A stretch of DNA of 64,000 nucleotides from Flavobacterium reichenbachii (lineage in GTDB: Bacteria > Bacteroidota > Bacteroidia > Flavobacteriales > Flavobacteriaceae), in contig NZ_MUHF01000019.1 of NCBI RefSeq assembly GCF_002217435.1, positions 177,769 through 241,768 of the forward strand, read 5' to 3'. The notes under the pieces were generated by a model that saw only the letters and a list, made by a program, of their open reading frames with translations, was not told the origin of the DNA and ran no database searches. This document shows, piece after piece, positions 44,509 to 53,714 of this stretch; within the stretch, counting starts at the first letter, position 1; every line of letters begins with the position of its first letter. The position numbers and the translations under genes were made by a program.

Positions 44509-45876
44509 TTAAACTGTTTGTCTGCCTACTAAATGTTTTACTTGCGAAAAAGGTTCAGCAACAAAGTGATCTCTATTTTTTATTTTTTCAGGGAAACGAA
44601 CGTGATATTCAAATTCATCTCTAAAGTGACGAATCGCAGCTGCTACTGGCCAAGAAGCGGCGTCACCAAGCGGACAAATTGTGTTTCCTTCAATTTTACT
44701 TTGAATGCTCCACAATAATTCAATATCTTCTTCACGGCCTTGACCGTTTTCGATTCTCCATAAGATTTTTTCCAGCCATCCTGTTCCTTCACGGCAAGGA
44801 GTACATTGTCCGCAAGATTCGTGGTGGTAAAAACGAGCAAAATTCCAAGTGTTTCTTACTACACAAGCGGTGTCATTGTAAACGATAAATCCTCCTGAAC
44901 CTAACATCGATCCGGTAGCAAAACCACCATCACTTAAAGATTCATACGTCATTAATCTGTCTTCACCGTTTGCAGTTTTGAAAATTAATTCAGCTGGCAA
45001 AATTGGCACAGAAGAACCTCCGGGAACAAATGCTTTCAAAGGTCGGCTTGAAGACATTCCTCCTAAATATTCATCAGAATTCATGAATTCGTCAACGCTT
45101 AAACCTAATTCAATTTCGTAAACTCCAGGATTTTTAATGTGTCCAGAAGCAGAAATTAGTTTAGTTCCAGTTGAACGTCCAATTCCGATTTTTGCATAAT
45201 CGTCACCAGAATTGTTGATAATCCATGGCACAGTTGCAATTGTCTCAACATTGTTTACCACGGTTGGGTTTGCCCAAAGTCCAGATACTGCTGGGAAAGG
45301 TGGTTTAATACGCGGATTTCCTCTTTTACCTTCCAAAGATTCAATAAGTGCAGTTTCTTCTCCACAGATGTAAGCCCCGGCTCCACAGTGAACATGCAGT
45401 TCAAGATCAAAACCTGAACCTAATATATTTTTTCCTAACCAGCCTGCAGCTTTTGCTTCGGCGATTGCTCTTTCTAAAATTTTGTAAACCCACATATATT
45501 CTCCACGAATGTAGATGTATGAAAGGTTAGCGCCTAAAGCGAAACTAGAAGTGATCATTCCCTCGATCAATAAGTGAGGAATAAATTCCATCAAATAACG
45601 ATCTTTGAAGGTTCCCGGCTCCGATTCGTCGGCATTGCAAACTAAGTGTCTTGGTTTTCCTGATTTTTTATCAATAAAGCTCCATTTCATTCCGGCAGGG
45701 AAACCAGCGCCTCCACGACCACGAAGACCCGATTTTTTTACTTCTTCAGTAACTTCATCCGGTGTAAGTGTTTTTAAAGCTTTTTCTACAGAAGTATAAC
45801 CACCATTTTGGCGATATACTTCGTAGGTTTTAATTCCAGGAATATTGATTTTATCTAATAATATTTTTTGTGACAT
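44509..45876 (-). CDS. nuoF: NADH-quinone oxidoreductase subunit F
   Basis: NADH-oxidising flavoprotein subunit with FMN and cluster N3. The 455-residue product has GRGGAGFPAGMKW (NADH/FMN site), GAGAYICGEETALIESLEG, and the N3 motif ESCGQCTPCREG with the fourth ligand in TICPLGDAA. It is immediately preceded by nuoE (one-base gap). Confidence 0.97.
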   Translation of the reverse strand: MSQKILLDKINIPGIKTYEVYRQNGGYTSVEKALKTLTPDEVTEEVKKSGLRGRGGAGFPAGMKWSFIDKKSGKPRHLVCNADESEPGTFKDRYLMEFIPHLLIEGMITSSFALGANLSYIYIRGEYMWVYKILERAIAEAKAAGWLGKNILGSGFDLELHVHCGAGAYICGEETALIESLEGKRGNPRIKPPFPAVSGLWANPTVVNNVETIATVPWIINNSGDDYAKIGIGRSTGTKLISASGHIKNPGVYEIELGLSVDEFMNSDEYLGGMSSSRPLKAFVPGGSSVPILPAELIFKTANGEDRLMTYESLSDGGFATGSMLGSGGFIVYNDTACVVRNTWNFARFYHHESCGQCTPCREGTGWLEKILWRIENGQGREEDIELLWSIQSKIEGNTICPLGDAASWPVAAAIRHFRDEFEYHVRFPEKIKNRDHFVAEPFSQVKHLVGRQTV

Positions 45877-45877
45877 C

Positions 45878-46408
45878 TTATTTATCGTGTAATATTATTT
45901 TATCATCTCTACAATCAGCGATTAACTGATCGATTTTATCTTCTGTCAATTTTTCTTTGTAGAAATCGCCTAATTGTAACATTGGAGCATATCCGCAGGC
46001 ACCTAAGCATTCTACACCAGCAATGGTGAACATTCCGTCTGGAGTTGTTTCGCCCATTTTAATGCCTAATTTTTCAGAAGTATAATCCATTAAATTTTCG
46101 GCACCGTTTAAACAACAACAAGAAGTCTGGCAAAACTCAAACATGTATTTTCCAATTGGTTTTTGGTTAAACATGGTATAAAAAGTAACCACTTCATAAA
46201 CCTCGATTGGTTTTATCTGAAGAATTTCGGCAACTTTGTCCTGCAGTTCAGTGCTCAACCAGTTGTTATGTGCATCCTGCACTTCGTGCAAAACAGGCAG
46301 TAACGCCGATTTTTGTTTGCCTTCCGGATAATGACTGATCAATTCATTGATACGGGCGATCAATGCTTCGGTCATATTTATTTCTTGTTTGTAATGTTTT
46401 CTTTCCAT
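45878..46408 (-). CDS. nuoE: NADH-quinone oxidoreductase subunit E
   Basis: Thioredoxin-fold [2Fe-2S] subunit (N1a). The 176-residue product has the C-x4-C pair in FCQTSCCCLNG and the later pair in CLGACGYAP. The ATG at 46408 (MERKHYKQ) is chosen; 46429 would add seven residues read from spacer sequence. Confidence 0.94.
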   Translation of the reverse strand: MERKHYKQEINMTEALIARINELISHYPEGKQKSALLPVLHEVQDAHNNWLSTELQDKVAEILQIKPIEVYEVVTFYTMFNQKPIGKYMFEFCQTSCCCLNGAENLMDYTSEKLGIKMGETTPDGMFTIAGVECLGACGYAPMLQLGDFYKEKLTEDKIDQLIADCRDDKIILHDK

Positions 46409-46433
46409 TTTATTCTTGTTTTGCCACAAAGGC

Positions 46434-46486
46434 GCAAAGGCACAAATTTTTTAATCTAAATTCTATACTCTAAAATCTAAAATTTT
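46434..46486. repeat. mixed spacer repeat between nuoD and nuoE
   Basis: CACAAAGG and CGCAAAGG octamers followed by CTAAAAT-type heptamers (AATCTAA, ATTCTAT, ACTCTAA, AATCTAA). Confidence 0.55.
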
Positions 46487-47725
46487 TTACGCGTCTAATT
46501 CTCCTGCAATTACATTTAAACTTGATAGAATAACAATTGCATCTGATAATAAAGCACCTTTAATCATTTCAGGATATGCTTGGTAATAAATAAAACAAGG
46601 TCTTCTGAAATGTAATCTGTAAGGAGTTCTGCTTCCGTCTGTTACCAAATAAAAACCTAACTCTCCATTTCCACCTTCAACCGGATGGTAAATTTCTGCA
46701 ACTGGTACAGGAACTTCTCCCATTACAATTTTAAAGTGATAAATTAGAGATTCCATCGAAGTATAAACGTCTTCTTTTGGAGGAAGGTAATAATCTGGAA
46801 CTTCTGCGTGATATTCGTTTCCGGCTGGCATTTTATCTAGCGCTTGACGAATAATGCTTAAACTTTCCCAAACTTCAGCATTACGAACACAGAAACGATC
46901 GTAAGTGTCACCTGATTTTCCAACAGGAACAATAAAATCGAAATCTTCGTAAGAAGAATAAGGATGAGCTACACGTACATCGTAATCAACTCCGGCAGCA
47001 CGTAAGTTTGGACCTGTAAATCCGTAAGCCATTGCCTGCTCTGCAGTAATTGCACCTACGTTAACAGTTCTGTCAAGGAAAATTCTGTTTCTTTCGAATA
47101 GGTTTTCGAATTCTTTCCAGGCAACTGGAAATTCTTCAAGGAATTTATCTAGTTTTTCAAAAGCGGCTGGAGACCAATCTCTTTCAAAACCACCAATTCT
47201 TCCCATATTGGTTGTTAAACGAGCTCCACAAATTTCTTCGTAGATTTCGTAGATTTTTTCTCTAAATTGAAATACGTATAAGAAACCAGTATACGCACCA
47301 GTATCAACACCTAGAATCGAGTTACAAATCAAGTGATCTGTAATACGAGCCAGCTCCATAATGATAACTCTTAAATATTGTGCTCTTTTAGGAACTTCAA
47401 TATTTAGTAATTTCTCTAAAGTCATCCACCAACCCATATTATTTATAGGAGAGGAGCAATAGTTCATACGGTCTGTAAGAGGTGTAATTTGATAGAAAGG
47501 ACGATTTTCTGCAATTTTTTCAAATGCTCTGTGGATGTAACCAATAGTTGGTTCAGCCTCAAGAATTCTTTCACCATCCATCAATAAGATATTTTGGAAA
47601 ATACCGTGAGTAGCGGGGTGAGTAGGACCTAAATTTAGTACTGAAAGCTCGCTTCCGTCTTCGTTTAGTTTTTCCTTAATTATTTTAGCATATCGATGCT
47701 CTGGTGGTAATAATAGTTCTGACAT
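46487..47725 (-). CDS. nuoD: NADH-quinone oxidoreductase subunit D
   Basis: Peripheral 49-kDa-type subunit that forms the quinone site with NuoB. The 412-residue product has LGPTHPATHG, IGYIHRAFEK, GGFERDW and the C-terminal LSSLNVIAGELDA. The NuoC and NuoD polypeptides are separate here, not fused as in E. coli. Confidence 0.97.
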   Translation of the reverse strand: MSELLLPPEHRYAKIIKEKLNEDGSELSVLNLGPTHPATHGIFQNILLMDGERILEAEPTIGYIHRAFEKIAENRPFYQITPLTDRMNYCSSPINNMGWWMTLEKLLNIEVPKRAQYLRVIIMELARITDHLICNSILGVDTGAYTGFLYVFQFREKIYEIYEEICGARLTTNMGRIGGFERDWSPAAFEKLDKFLEEFPVAWKEFENLFERNRIFLDRTVNVGAITAEQAMAYGFTGPNLRAAGVDYDVRVAHPYSSYEDFDFIVPVGKSGDTYDRFCVRNAEVWESLSIIRQALDKMPAGNEYHAEVPDYYLPPKEDVYTSMESLIYHFKIVMGEVPVPVAEIYHPVEGGNGELGFYLVTDGSRTPYRLHFRRPCFIYYQAYPEMIKGALLSDAIVILSSLNVIAGELDA

Positions 47726-47729
47726 TTGT

Positions 47730-47770
47730 AATTAAAAATTGATAATTGATAATTGATAATTTTCAATTAA
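47730..47770. repeat. heptamer array TGATAAT between nuoC and nuoD
   Basis: TGATAAT three times in a row in the 100-nt spacer, followed by further A/T-rich ATTGTAA-like sequence to about 47829. Confidence 0.7.
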
Positions 47771-47826
47771 CCATTAATACTTTTGTTCCTTTTATATAGT
47801 GCTAATTTTCAATTGTAAATTGTTAA

Positions 47827-48348
47827 TTATGCATTTATCGTTGTTCTTCCAAAGAATCTGTCGTCTTTATCAGTTCTTCCGCTGTCTTCCATTGGAAATT
47901 CTTTTCGCATGGGAAAAGAGATCATTTCATCCATGTTCAAAATACGTTTCAATTGCGGATGCCCAATAAAGTTTACTCCGAAGAAATCGTATGTTTCTCT
48001 TTCCATCCAATTTGAACTTAAGAAAATATTTGATATTGTTTTAATCTCTGGTTTTTCGCCGTTAAGAAAAACTTTAATTCTAATACGTTTGTTCTCGTAC
48101 CAGTTGTGTAAGTGATATACTATGGCAAACTGACGATCTACTTCGTTATCCGGGTAATGAATACCACATAAGTCGGTTAAAAAATGAAAGCGTAAATCTG
48201 AATCATTTTTAAGGAAGAGAATCAACGCCGTAATTTTGTCAGCTGAAGTTTCTAAAGAAAAAATATCTCTTTCTTCTTGAAAGTTAAAAACACTTGTGTC
48301 AAATGTTTCTGTAAGTTTATCTTGGATCTGGGTGTTTTCTAAAGCCAT
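47827..48348 (-). CDS. nuoC: NADH-quinone oxidoreductase subunit C
   Basis: Peripheral 30-kDa-type subunit, 173 residues. Conserved LTDLCGIHYPD, ANWMERETYDFFGVNFIGHP-like segment (SSNWMERETYDFFGV) and the terminal MEDSGRTDKDD region identify it. It starts 1 nt after nuoB ends. Confidence 0.96.
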   Translation of the reverse strand: MALENTQIQDKLTETFDTSVFNFQEERDIFSLETSADKITALILFLKNDSDLRFHFLTDLCGIHYPDNEVDRQFAIVYHLHNWYENKRIRIKVFLNGEKPEIKTISNIFLSSNWMERETYDFFGVNFIGHPQLKRILNMDEMISFPMRKEFPMEDSGRTDKDDRFFGRTTINA

Positions 48349-48349
48349 T

Positions 48350-48898
48350 TTATGAAATGTTATAGGAAGCTAATAATTCTTGGTATTCTGGAGAACTTCT
48401 GCGTCTAACAGATTCGCTTCTTACCAAATCTTGTAATCTCATAACGCCGTCAACAATTTGTTCTGGTCTTGGTGGGCATCCAGGTACGTAAACGTCAACA
48501 GGAATTACTTTGTCTATTCCCTGTAAAACAGAATAAGTATCAAAGATTCCACCAGATGAAGCACAAGCTCCAACTGCAATTACCCAGCGCGGTTCAGACA
48601 TTTGTTCGTAAACTTGTCTTAAAATAGGGGCCATTTTTTTAGAAATAGTTCCCATTACTAATAACATATCTGCCTGGCGAGGAGAGAAACTCACACGTTC
48701 AGAACCAAATCGTGCCAAATCGTAATGTGAAGCCATCGTAGCCATAAATTCGATACCACAGCATGAAGTCGCGAAAGGAAGAGGCCATAGCGAATTGGCT
48801 CTTGCCAAACCTACAACATCATTTAGTTTTGTAGCGAAGAAACCTTCTCCTACAACTCCTTCCGGCGGTGCAACCATATTTACTTTTGAATCGCTCAT
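48350..48898 (-). CDS. nuoB: NADH-quinone oxidoreductase subunit B
   Basis: Carries the terminal [4Fe-4S] cluster N2. The 182-residue product has the tandem Cys motif CCGIEFMA, VGACASSGG and the ligand-containing VPGCPPRPE. Length typical. Confidence 0.97.
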   Translation of the reverse strand: MSDSKVNMVAPPEGVVGEGFFATKLNDVVGLARANSLWPLPFATSCCGIEFMATMASHYDLARFGSERVSFSPRQADMLLVMGTISKKMAPILRQVYEQMSEPRWVIAVGACASSGGIFDTYSVLQGIDKVIPVDVYVPGCPPRPEQIVDGVMRLQDLVRSESVRRRSSPEYQELLASYNIS

Positions 48899-48902
48899 TT
48901 TT

Positions 48903-49054
48903 ATTTTAGATTTTAGATTTCTGATTTTAGATTTTTACAAATCGTGAAACCGAAATCAATATTTAAAAACAATATTATATTTTGAGAAATTTATCTTTCA
49001 AATCTAAAATTCTAAATCAAGCAATCTAAATTCTAAATCAGAAATCTAAAATTT
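48903..49054. repeat. heptamer arrays in the nuoA-nuoB spacer
   Basis: At 48903-48936: TTTAGAT, TTTAGAT, TTCTGAT, TTTAGAT. At 49000-49054, the same motif inverted: ATCTAAA, ATTCTAA, ATCAGAA, ATCTAAA. The two blocks could pair to form a long imperfect stem-loop. Confidence 0.75.
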
Positions 49055-49056
49055 CT

Positions 49057-49422
49057 TTATTCCCACTCTAAAGCTTTCTTTTTGATAATGTAGAAAAAGC
49101 CAACTAAAAGTAAAGACATGAAAACAATCATTTTCAACATGCCTTCAATTCCTAATTCTTTAAAGTTTACTGCCCAAGGATAAAGGAAAATTACCTCTAC
49201 GTCGAACAAAACAAATAAAATAGCTACTAAGAAATATTTTACCGAAAAAGGAATACGTGCATTACCAACAGATTCGATACCACATTCGAAGTTTTTGTCT
49301 TTTACTTCAGAATTTCTTTTTGGCCCTAATTTACCAGAAACAATGATTGTCCCTACGACAAAACCAACAGCTAAAATAAGCTGCATTAAAATAGGAAAAT
49401 AGCTATATTGATCAGATTGCAT
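49057..49422 (-). CDS. nuoA: NADH-quinone oxidoreductase subunit A
   Basis: First gene of the nuo operon; membrane subunit at the interface of the two arms. The 121-residue product has three helices and the conserved KNFECGIESVG and FDVEVIFLYPWAV motifs. Start at 49422 (MQSDQY); an upstream ATG at 49470 lies within the promoter-proximal region and is less likely. Confidence 0.95.
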   Translation of the reverse strand: MQSDQYSYFPILMQLILAVGFVVGTIIVSGKLGPKRNSEVKDKNFECGIESVGNARIPFSVKYFLVAILFVLFDVEVIFLYPWAVNFKELGIEGMLKMIVFMSLLLVGFFYIIKKKALEWE

Positions 49423-49454
49423 AAAATTCGCGTTTTTACTTAAAAAATAAGCCA

Positions 49455-49485
49455 CAAAGATAACTTCCAACTCTGTAAATCACAA
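49455..49485 (-). promoter_or_regulatory. nuo operon promoter
   Basis: On the minus strand, TTG (49483-49485), 20-nt spacer, TATCTTTG (49455-49462): a good full promoter for the 14-gene operon. Confidence 0.75.
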
Positions 49486-49594
49486 GCTAAAAAAGGATTT
49501 AAGTAGTGTTGAAAAGAGTGTTTATGTCTAATTTTTATTCATTATAAATAACTTTTGGGTATTTTAATATATTTTTAAGATTTGAGCAAAAAAA

Positions 49595-49621
49595 AACGTC
49601 TCGAATTTAATCGAAACGTTT
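49595..49621 (-). terminator. terminator of the cold-shock gene
   Basis: Stem AACGT-TCGA / TCGA-ACGTT with T-rich sequence on the minus strand. Confidence 0.75.
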
Positions 49622-49663
49622 TAAACCATTCAGAGGCAAAAAAAATAAATTGCTATATTTTTC

Positions 49664-49858
49664 TTAGATTACTGCTACTTTAGCAGCAACTTTCCCTTTT
49701 CTTCCTTCTTCTTCTTCATAGCTTACACGGTCACCTTCGCGTAATTCTTCCGCGTTAATTCCTGAAGCGTGAACGAAGATATCCTTTCCTGTTTCTTCGT
49801 CTGTAATGAATCCATAACCTTTAGATTCATTGAAAAATTTTACTGTACCTGTACGCAT
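49664..49858 (-). CDS. cold-shock domain RNA-binding protein
   Basis: A 64-residue CspA-family protein, an OB-fold that binds single-stranded RNA. RNP1 is KGYGFI (residues 13-18) and RNP2 is DIFVHAS (25-31); the C-terminal half is unusually acidic (EEEEGRKG). Monocistronic with a -7 element at 49888-49895. Role in cold or general stress is inferred from the family. Confidence 0.93.
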   Translation of the reverse strand: MRTGTVKFFNESKGYGFITDEETGKDIFVHASGINAEELREGDRVSYEEEEGRKGKVAAKVAVI

Positions 49859-49887
49859 TGTAATTGTAATAATAATTTATAATGAAA

Positions 49888-49895
49888 CAAATGTA
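49888..49895 (-). promoter_or_regulatory. cold-shock gene promoter, -7 element
   Basis: TACATTTG on the minus strand, with a TTG at 49918-49920 some 22 nt upstream, 30 nt from the ATG. Confidence 0.6.
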
Positions 49896-50154
49896 ATATA
49901 TAAATTCATACAAAAGACAAGAAGGTGTTAATTTTTTGTAAAAATTATTGATTTACAGTGTTTTTACTGTATAAACTGCGTCTCTGTTTATACGACATAC
50001 ATTAAAAACCCAATCATTATCAATAGTTCAAAAAGTAAGAACTTTTTTACTTTGGAGGTTTTTTTGTTTTGTCGTTTTTTTTTACTTTTTGACGATCAAA
50101 TTTTAAAAAAGAAGTTGTTTTTCAAAGTTTTGTTTTTTAAATAATGATAAAAAA
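49896..50154. other. gene-free stretch between the cold-shock gene and aspS
   Basis: No gene seen. It holds small inverted repeats (TACAGT/ACTGTA at 49954-49971; AAAGTAA/TTACTTT near 50032-50053) of unknown meaning. Confidence 0.45.
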
Positions 50155-50180
50155 AAACTGCAGTTAGAAAACTGCAGTTT
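50155..50180 (-). terminator. terminator of aspS
   Basis: Stem AAACTGCAG / CTGCAGTTT followed by T on the minus strand. Confidence 0.8.
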
Positions 50181-50204
50181 AGATTATTTTATAATGAGAC
50201 AATA

Positions 50205-51956
50205 TTATGCCAAATTAACTTTTATATGTAATTCTTTCAATTGAGCATCATCAATTGCAGCAGGTGCATCGATCATGACATCACGTCCTGAATTATTTTT
50301 AGGGAAAGCAATAAAATCTCTAATCGTTTCCTGACCGCCTAATATAGCTACTAATCTATCTAATCCAAAAGCTAAACCACCATGAGGAGGTGCTCCAAAT
50401 TGAAAAGCGTCCATTAAGAATCCAAATTGTGCTTTTGCTTCTTCTTCTGTAAAGCCTAAATATTTAAACATCAATTGTTGTGTAGCTTTATCGTGAATAC
50501 GAATAGATCCGCCTCCAATTTCGTTTCCGTTTAAAACCATATCGTAAGCATTTGCTCGAACTTTTCCCGGTTCTGTTTCTAACAAAGCCATATCTTCTGG
50601 TTTTGGAGAGGTAAATGGGTGGTGCATTGCATGGTAACGGCCACTTTCTTCGTCTAGTTCTAATAATGGAAAGTCTACAACCCATAATGGAGCAAATTCT
50701 TCGGGTTTACGTAAACCTAAACGTGTTGCTAATTCCATTCGAAGTGCAGAAAGCTGTGCGCGCGTTTTGTTTGCTGGTCCTGAGAGTACAAAAATCATAT
50801 CACCAGGTTTTGCTCCTGTGATCTTTGCCCATTGTCCTAAATCTTCCTGATCGTAAAATTTATCTACAGACGATTTAAAAGTTCCATCGTCATTGCATTT
50901 TGAATATACCATTCCAGACGCTCCAACCTGCGGACGTTTTACCCAGTCAATCAATCCGTCAATTTCTTTACGGGTATAATTTCCTGCTCCGGGAACTGCT
51001 ATACCAACAACTAATTCTGCAGCATTAAATACTGGAAAATCTTTATGTTGTGCAAATTCGTTTAACTCGCCAAATTCCATTCCGAAACGAATGTCCGGTT
51101 TGTCGTTTCCATATGTTTTCATGGCATAGTCGTAGGTAATTCTTGGGAATTTATCTACTTCAATACCTTTAATTTCTTTTAGTAAATGTCTTGTAAGACC
51201 TTCAAAAACATTCAAAATGTCTTCTTGTTCTACAAAAGCCATTTCGCAGTCAATCTGAGTAAACTCTGGCTGACGGTCTGCACGCAAATCTTCGTCACGG
51301 AAACATTTTACAATTTGGAAATATTTATCCATACCACCCACCATCAATAATTGCTTGAAAGTCTGCGGAGATTGTGGCAATGCATAAAATTGTCCTTCGT
51401 TCATACGGCTTGGTACAACGAAATCTCTCGCTCCTTCTGGAGTCGATTTGATTAAGTAAGGAGTTTCAACTTCGCAGAAATCTAAATCAGATAGATATTT
51501 ACGAACTTCCATTGCTACTTTATGACGCAACAATAAACTATTTTTCACCGGATTTCTACGAATATCCAGGTAACGGTATTTCATTCTGATATCTTCTCCG
51601 CCATCTGTTTCGTCTTCAATAGTAAACGGAGGCGTTAAAGCAGCATTTAAAATAGTTAATTCAGAAACTAAAATTTCGATTTCGCCAGTCGGAATATTTT
51701 TGTTTTTGGCTTCACGCTCAATAACAGTTCCTTTTACCTGAATTACAAATTCTCTACCAAGTGTTTTTGCCAGTTCAAAAACAGTTTTATCGGTACGACT
51801 TTCGTCGAAAATAAGCTGCGTGATTCCGTAACGGTCGCGTAAATCAACCCAATTCATGAATCCTTTATCGCGAGATTTTTGAACCCAGCCTGCAAGTGTA
51901 ACTTCGGTATTAATATTTGAAGCGTTTAATTCGCCGCAATTATGACTTCTATACAT
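50205..51956 (-). CDS. aspS: aspartyl-tRNA synthetase
   Basis: Class II synthetase that charges tRNA-Asp, 583 residues. Order: N-terminal OB-fold anticodon-binding domain (GWVQKSRDKGFMNWVDLRDRYG), class II core with RYLDIRR (motif 1 region), QSPQTFKQLL and FRDEDLRADRQPEF (motif 2), the bacterial GAD insertion and motif 3 GLAFGLDRLVAI. Complete length. A strong -7 element lies just upstream. Confidence 0.97.
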   Translation of the reverse strand: MYRSHNCGELNASNINTEVTLAGWVQKSRDKGFMNWVDLRDRYGITQLIFDESRTDKTVFELAKTLGREFVIQVKGTVIEREAKNKNIPTGEIEILVSELTILNAALTPPFTIEDETDGGEDIRMKYRYLDIRRNPVKNSLLLRHKVAMEVRKYLSDLDFCEVETPYLIKSTPEGARDFVVPSRMNEGQFYALPQSPQTFKQLLMVGGMDKYFQIVKCFRDEDLRADRQPEFTQIDCEMAFVEQEDILNVFEGLTRHLLKEIKGIEVDKFPRITYDYAMKTYGNDKPDIRFGMEFGELNEFAQHKDFPVFNAAELVVGIAVPGAGNYTRKEIDGLIDWVKRPQVGASGMVYSKCNDDGTFKSSVDKFYDQEDLGQWAKITGAKPGDMIFVLSGPANKTRAQLSALRMELATRLGLRKPEEFAPLWVVDFPLLELDEESGRYHAMHHPFTSPKPEDMALLETEPGKVRANAYDMVLNGNEIGGGSIRIHDKATQQLMFKYLGFTEEEAKAQFGFLMDAFQFGAPPHGGLAFGLDRLVAILGGQETIRDFIAFPKNNSGRDVMIDAPAAIDDAQLKELHIKVNLA

Positions 51957-51974
51957 GATCTAAATTTTAGACTG

Positions 51975-51982
51975 CAAAAGTA
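51975..51982 (-). promoter_or_regulatory. aspS promoter, -7 element
   Basis: TACTTTTG on the minus strand, followed by C, about 20 nt from the ATG. Confidence 0.55.
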
Positions 51983-52078
51983 AAGACAAAAATTCAAATT
52001 AGTATGGTAAACTGATCACTTGGTACGTAATAATTTGAAATATTTTGTTAATTCTAAATTTTGAAGCTGTAATTTATT

Positions 52079-52086
52079 TAGTTTTG
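52079..52086 (+). promoter_or_regulatory. promoter -7 element of the TlpA-like gene
   Basis: TAGTTTTG matches TAnnTTTG 27 nt before the ATG; -33 is weak. Confidence 0.45.
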
Positions 52087-52113
52087 AATCATTAAAAATA
52101 AATTTTAAAACCT

Positions 52114-53109
52114 ATGAACAAACTTTTTATTGCTGGACTGGCGATTTTTAGCACTTTAAATTTAGCTGCACAAAGTAAGAATCAAATTAAGTTTACGGCT
52201 AAAATTGCGAATAGAAACAGCGATACATTAGTCATAAGAGGCAAGGATAACTTTAAACAAGTAATTCCGATCAATAAAAAAGAGCTTTTTACGGCTTCTT
52301 TTGATGCGCCAAAAGGATTTTATGTGTTTTCAGATGGTAAAGAATCATCAAATTTATATTTAAAGCCAAATTCTGAAGTTAATTTGACTCTGGATGCTAA
52401 AGAGTTTGATGAAACTATAGTATTTAAAGGTAAAGGAGTTAACGAAAGTAACTTTTTGGCACAGCAAGCATTAAAAGATGAGAATTTTCAAAAAGATGCT
52501 TTCGCGAAAGAACAGGCCGAGTTTTCTGCATTGCTTGATGCTAAATTAAAGACAGATACAGAAAGTGTTGAAAAAGGCGACTTTGATCCAGAATTTAAAA
52601 CGGCTTTAAAAAACAGCTTTATAAGTTTTAATCAATATGCAGGACAACAATACGAAATAACAGCAAAAGCGAATAAACTTGCAGGAAAACCTTCTCCAGG
52701 TTTTGATTACGAAAACCATAAAGGAGGCAAAACAAAACTTTCTGATCTAAAAGGTAAATATGTTTACATTGATCTTTGGGCGACTTGGTGTGCGCCTTGT
52801 AGAGCTGAGATTCCTTATCTGCAAAAGATTGAAGAAAAATATCATGGAAAGAATATTGAGTTTGTAAGCATTTCTATTGATAAATTAAAAGATAATGAAA
52901 AATGGAAAAAATTTGTAACCGATAAAAATCTTGGAGGCACACAATTGTTTGCAGATAAAGATTGGGAATCTGAATTTGTTACCAATTATGGTGTAACTGG
53001 TATTCCTAGATTTATTTTGATAGATCCGCAGGGAAATGTTGTTAATTCAGATGCCTTCAGACCATCTGATCCAGCTCTTGATAGTCAGCTAAATACATTA
53101 TTAAAGTAA
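52114..53109 (+). CDS. exported TlpA-family thioredoxin-like protein
   Basis: A 331-residue protein: signal peptide (residues 1-19, LAIFSTLNLAAQ), an N-terminal beta-rich DUF4369-like region (about 20-190), then a thioredoxin domain (about 205-331) with active site WCAPC and the cis-Pro in GVTGIPRFIL. This is the common Bacteroidota periplasmic disulfide reductase or oxidoreductase architecture; target proteins unknown. Confidence 0.9.
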   Translation: MNKLFIAGLAIFSTLNLAAQSKNQIKFTAKIANRNSDTLVIRGKDNFKQVIPINKKELFTASFDAPKGFYVFSDGKESSNLYLKPNSEVNLTLDAKEFDETIVFKGKGVNESNFLAQQALKDENFQKDAFAKEQAEFSALLDAKLKTDTESVEKGDFDPEFKTALKNSFISFNQYAGQQYEITAKANKLAGKPSPGFDYENHKGGKTKLSDLKGKYVYIDLWATWCAPCRAEIPYLQKIEEKYHGKNIEFVSISIDKLKDNEKWKKFVTDKNLGGTQLFADKDWESEFVTNYGVTGIPRFILIDPQGNVVNSDAFRPSDPALDSQLNTLLK

Positions 53110-53164
53110 TTTATTACGAAATATACAACGTTATCGTAAAGTGGCTTTTTTAATAAAAACCCAA

Positions 53165-53193
53165 TAAAACCAAGGCATGAGCTTTGGTTTTTT
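53165..53193 (+). terminator. terminator after the TlpA-like gene
   Basis: Stem AAACCAAGGC / GCTTTGGTTT (with G-T pair) and a T run. Confidence 0.75.
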
Positions 53194-53278
53194 TATTTCT
53201 GCACTTTTTCCAATGTTAAGTTTTTACTCAATGTTACCAAATTGTTAAGCAAAAGTTTTTTTAATGTAAACAATTAAC

Positions 53279-53286
53279 TATATTTG
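53279..53286 (+). promoter_or_regulatory. promoter -7 element of the MORN gene
   Basis: TATATTTG matches the consensus 33 nt before the ATG. Confidence 0.5.
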
Positions 53287-53319
53287 GTAAAGATTTGATA
53301 ACATTAATACCTAAAAGAT

Positions 53320-53667
53320 ATGAAAAAGTGTGTAATTTTAGTTGCAATATTGTTCTCTGGAATTTTAGTTGCACAAGAAGGTAAGCCAGAATTAGAAGCT
53401 GTTGGAAACAAAGTAAAAGCTACTTATTATTATGAGAATGGTAAAGTACAGCAGGAAGGCTTTTTTAAAGATGGTAAATTAGACGGAGTTTGGGTATCGT
53501 ATGATGAAAATGGGAATAAATTGGCCGTAGGAGAATACACAGACGGGTTGAAAACAGGAAAATGGATTTTCTTTAATGAAAAAAATCTTTCTGAAGTTGC
53601 TTTTGAAAACAGCAGAATAAGCTCAGTTAAAAATTTACAAAAAAATGCTGTAGCAAATAGAAATTAA
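53320..53667 (+). CDS. exported MORN-repeat protein
   Basis: A 115-residue protein with a signal peptide (MKKCVILVAILFSGILVAQ) and two MORN-type repeats (YYYENGKVQQEGFFKDGKLDG, VGEYTDGLKTGKW). Such small proteins are common in Flavobacteria; they are sometimes labelled YwqK-like. Function unknown. Confidence 0.8.
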   Translation: MKKCVILVAILFSGILVAQEGKPELEAVGNKVKATYYYENGKVQQEGFFKDGKLDGVWVSYDENGNKLAVGEYTDGLKTGKWIFFNEKNLSEVAFENSRISSVKNLQKNAVANRN

Positions 53668-53688
53668 TAAGATTTCAAGATAATTTAG

Positions 53689-53714
53689 AACCGCCTGATT
53701 GGGCGGTTTTTTTA
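53689..53714. terminator. bidirectional terminator overlapping the PepSY gene stop
   Basis: Stem AACCGCC / GGCGGTT with a T tract that contains the stop codon (53712-53714) of the convergent minus-strand gene. Confidence 0.75.
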
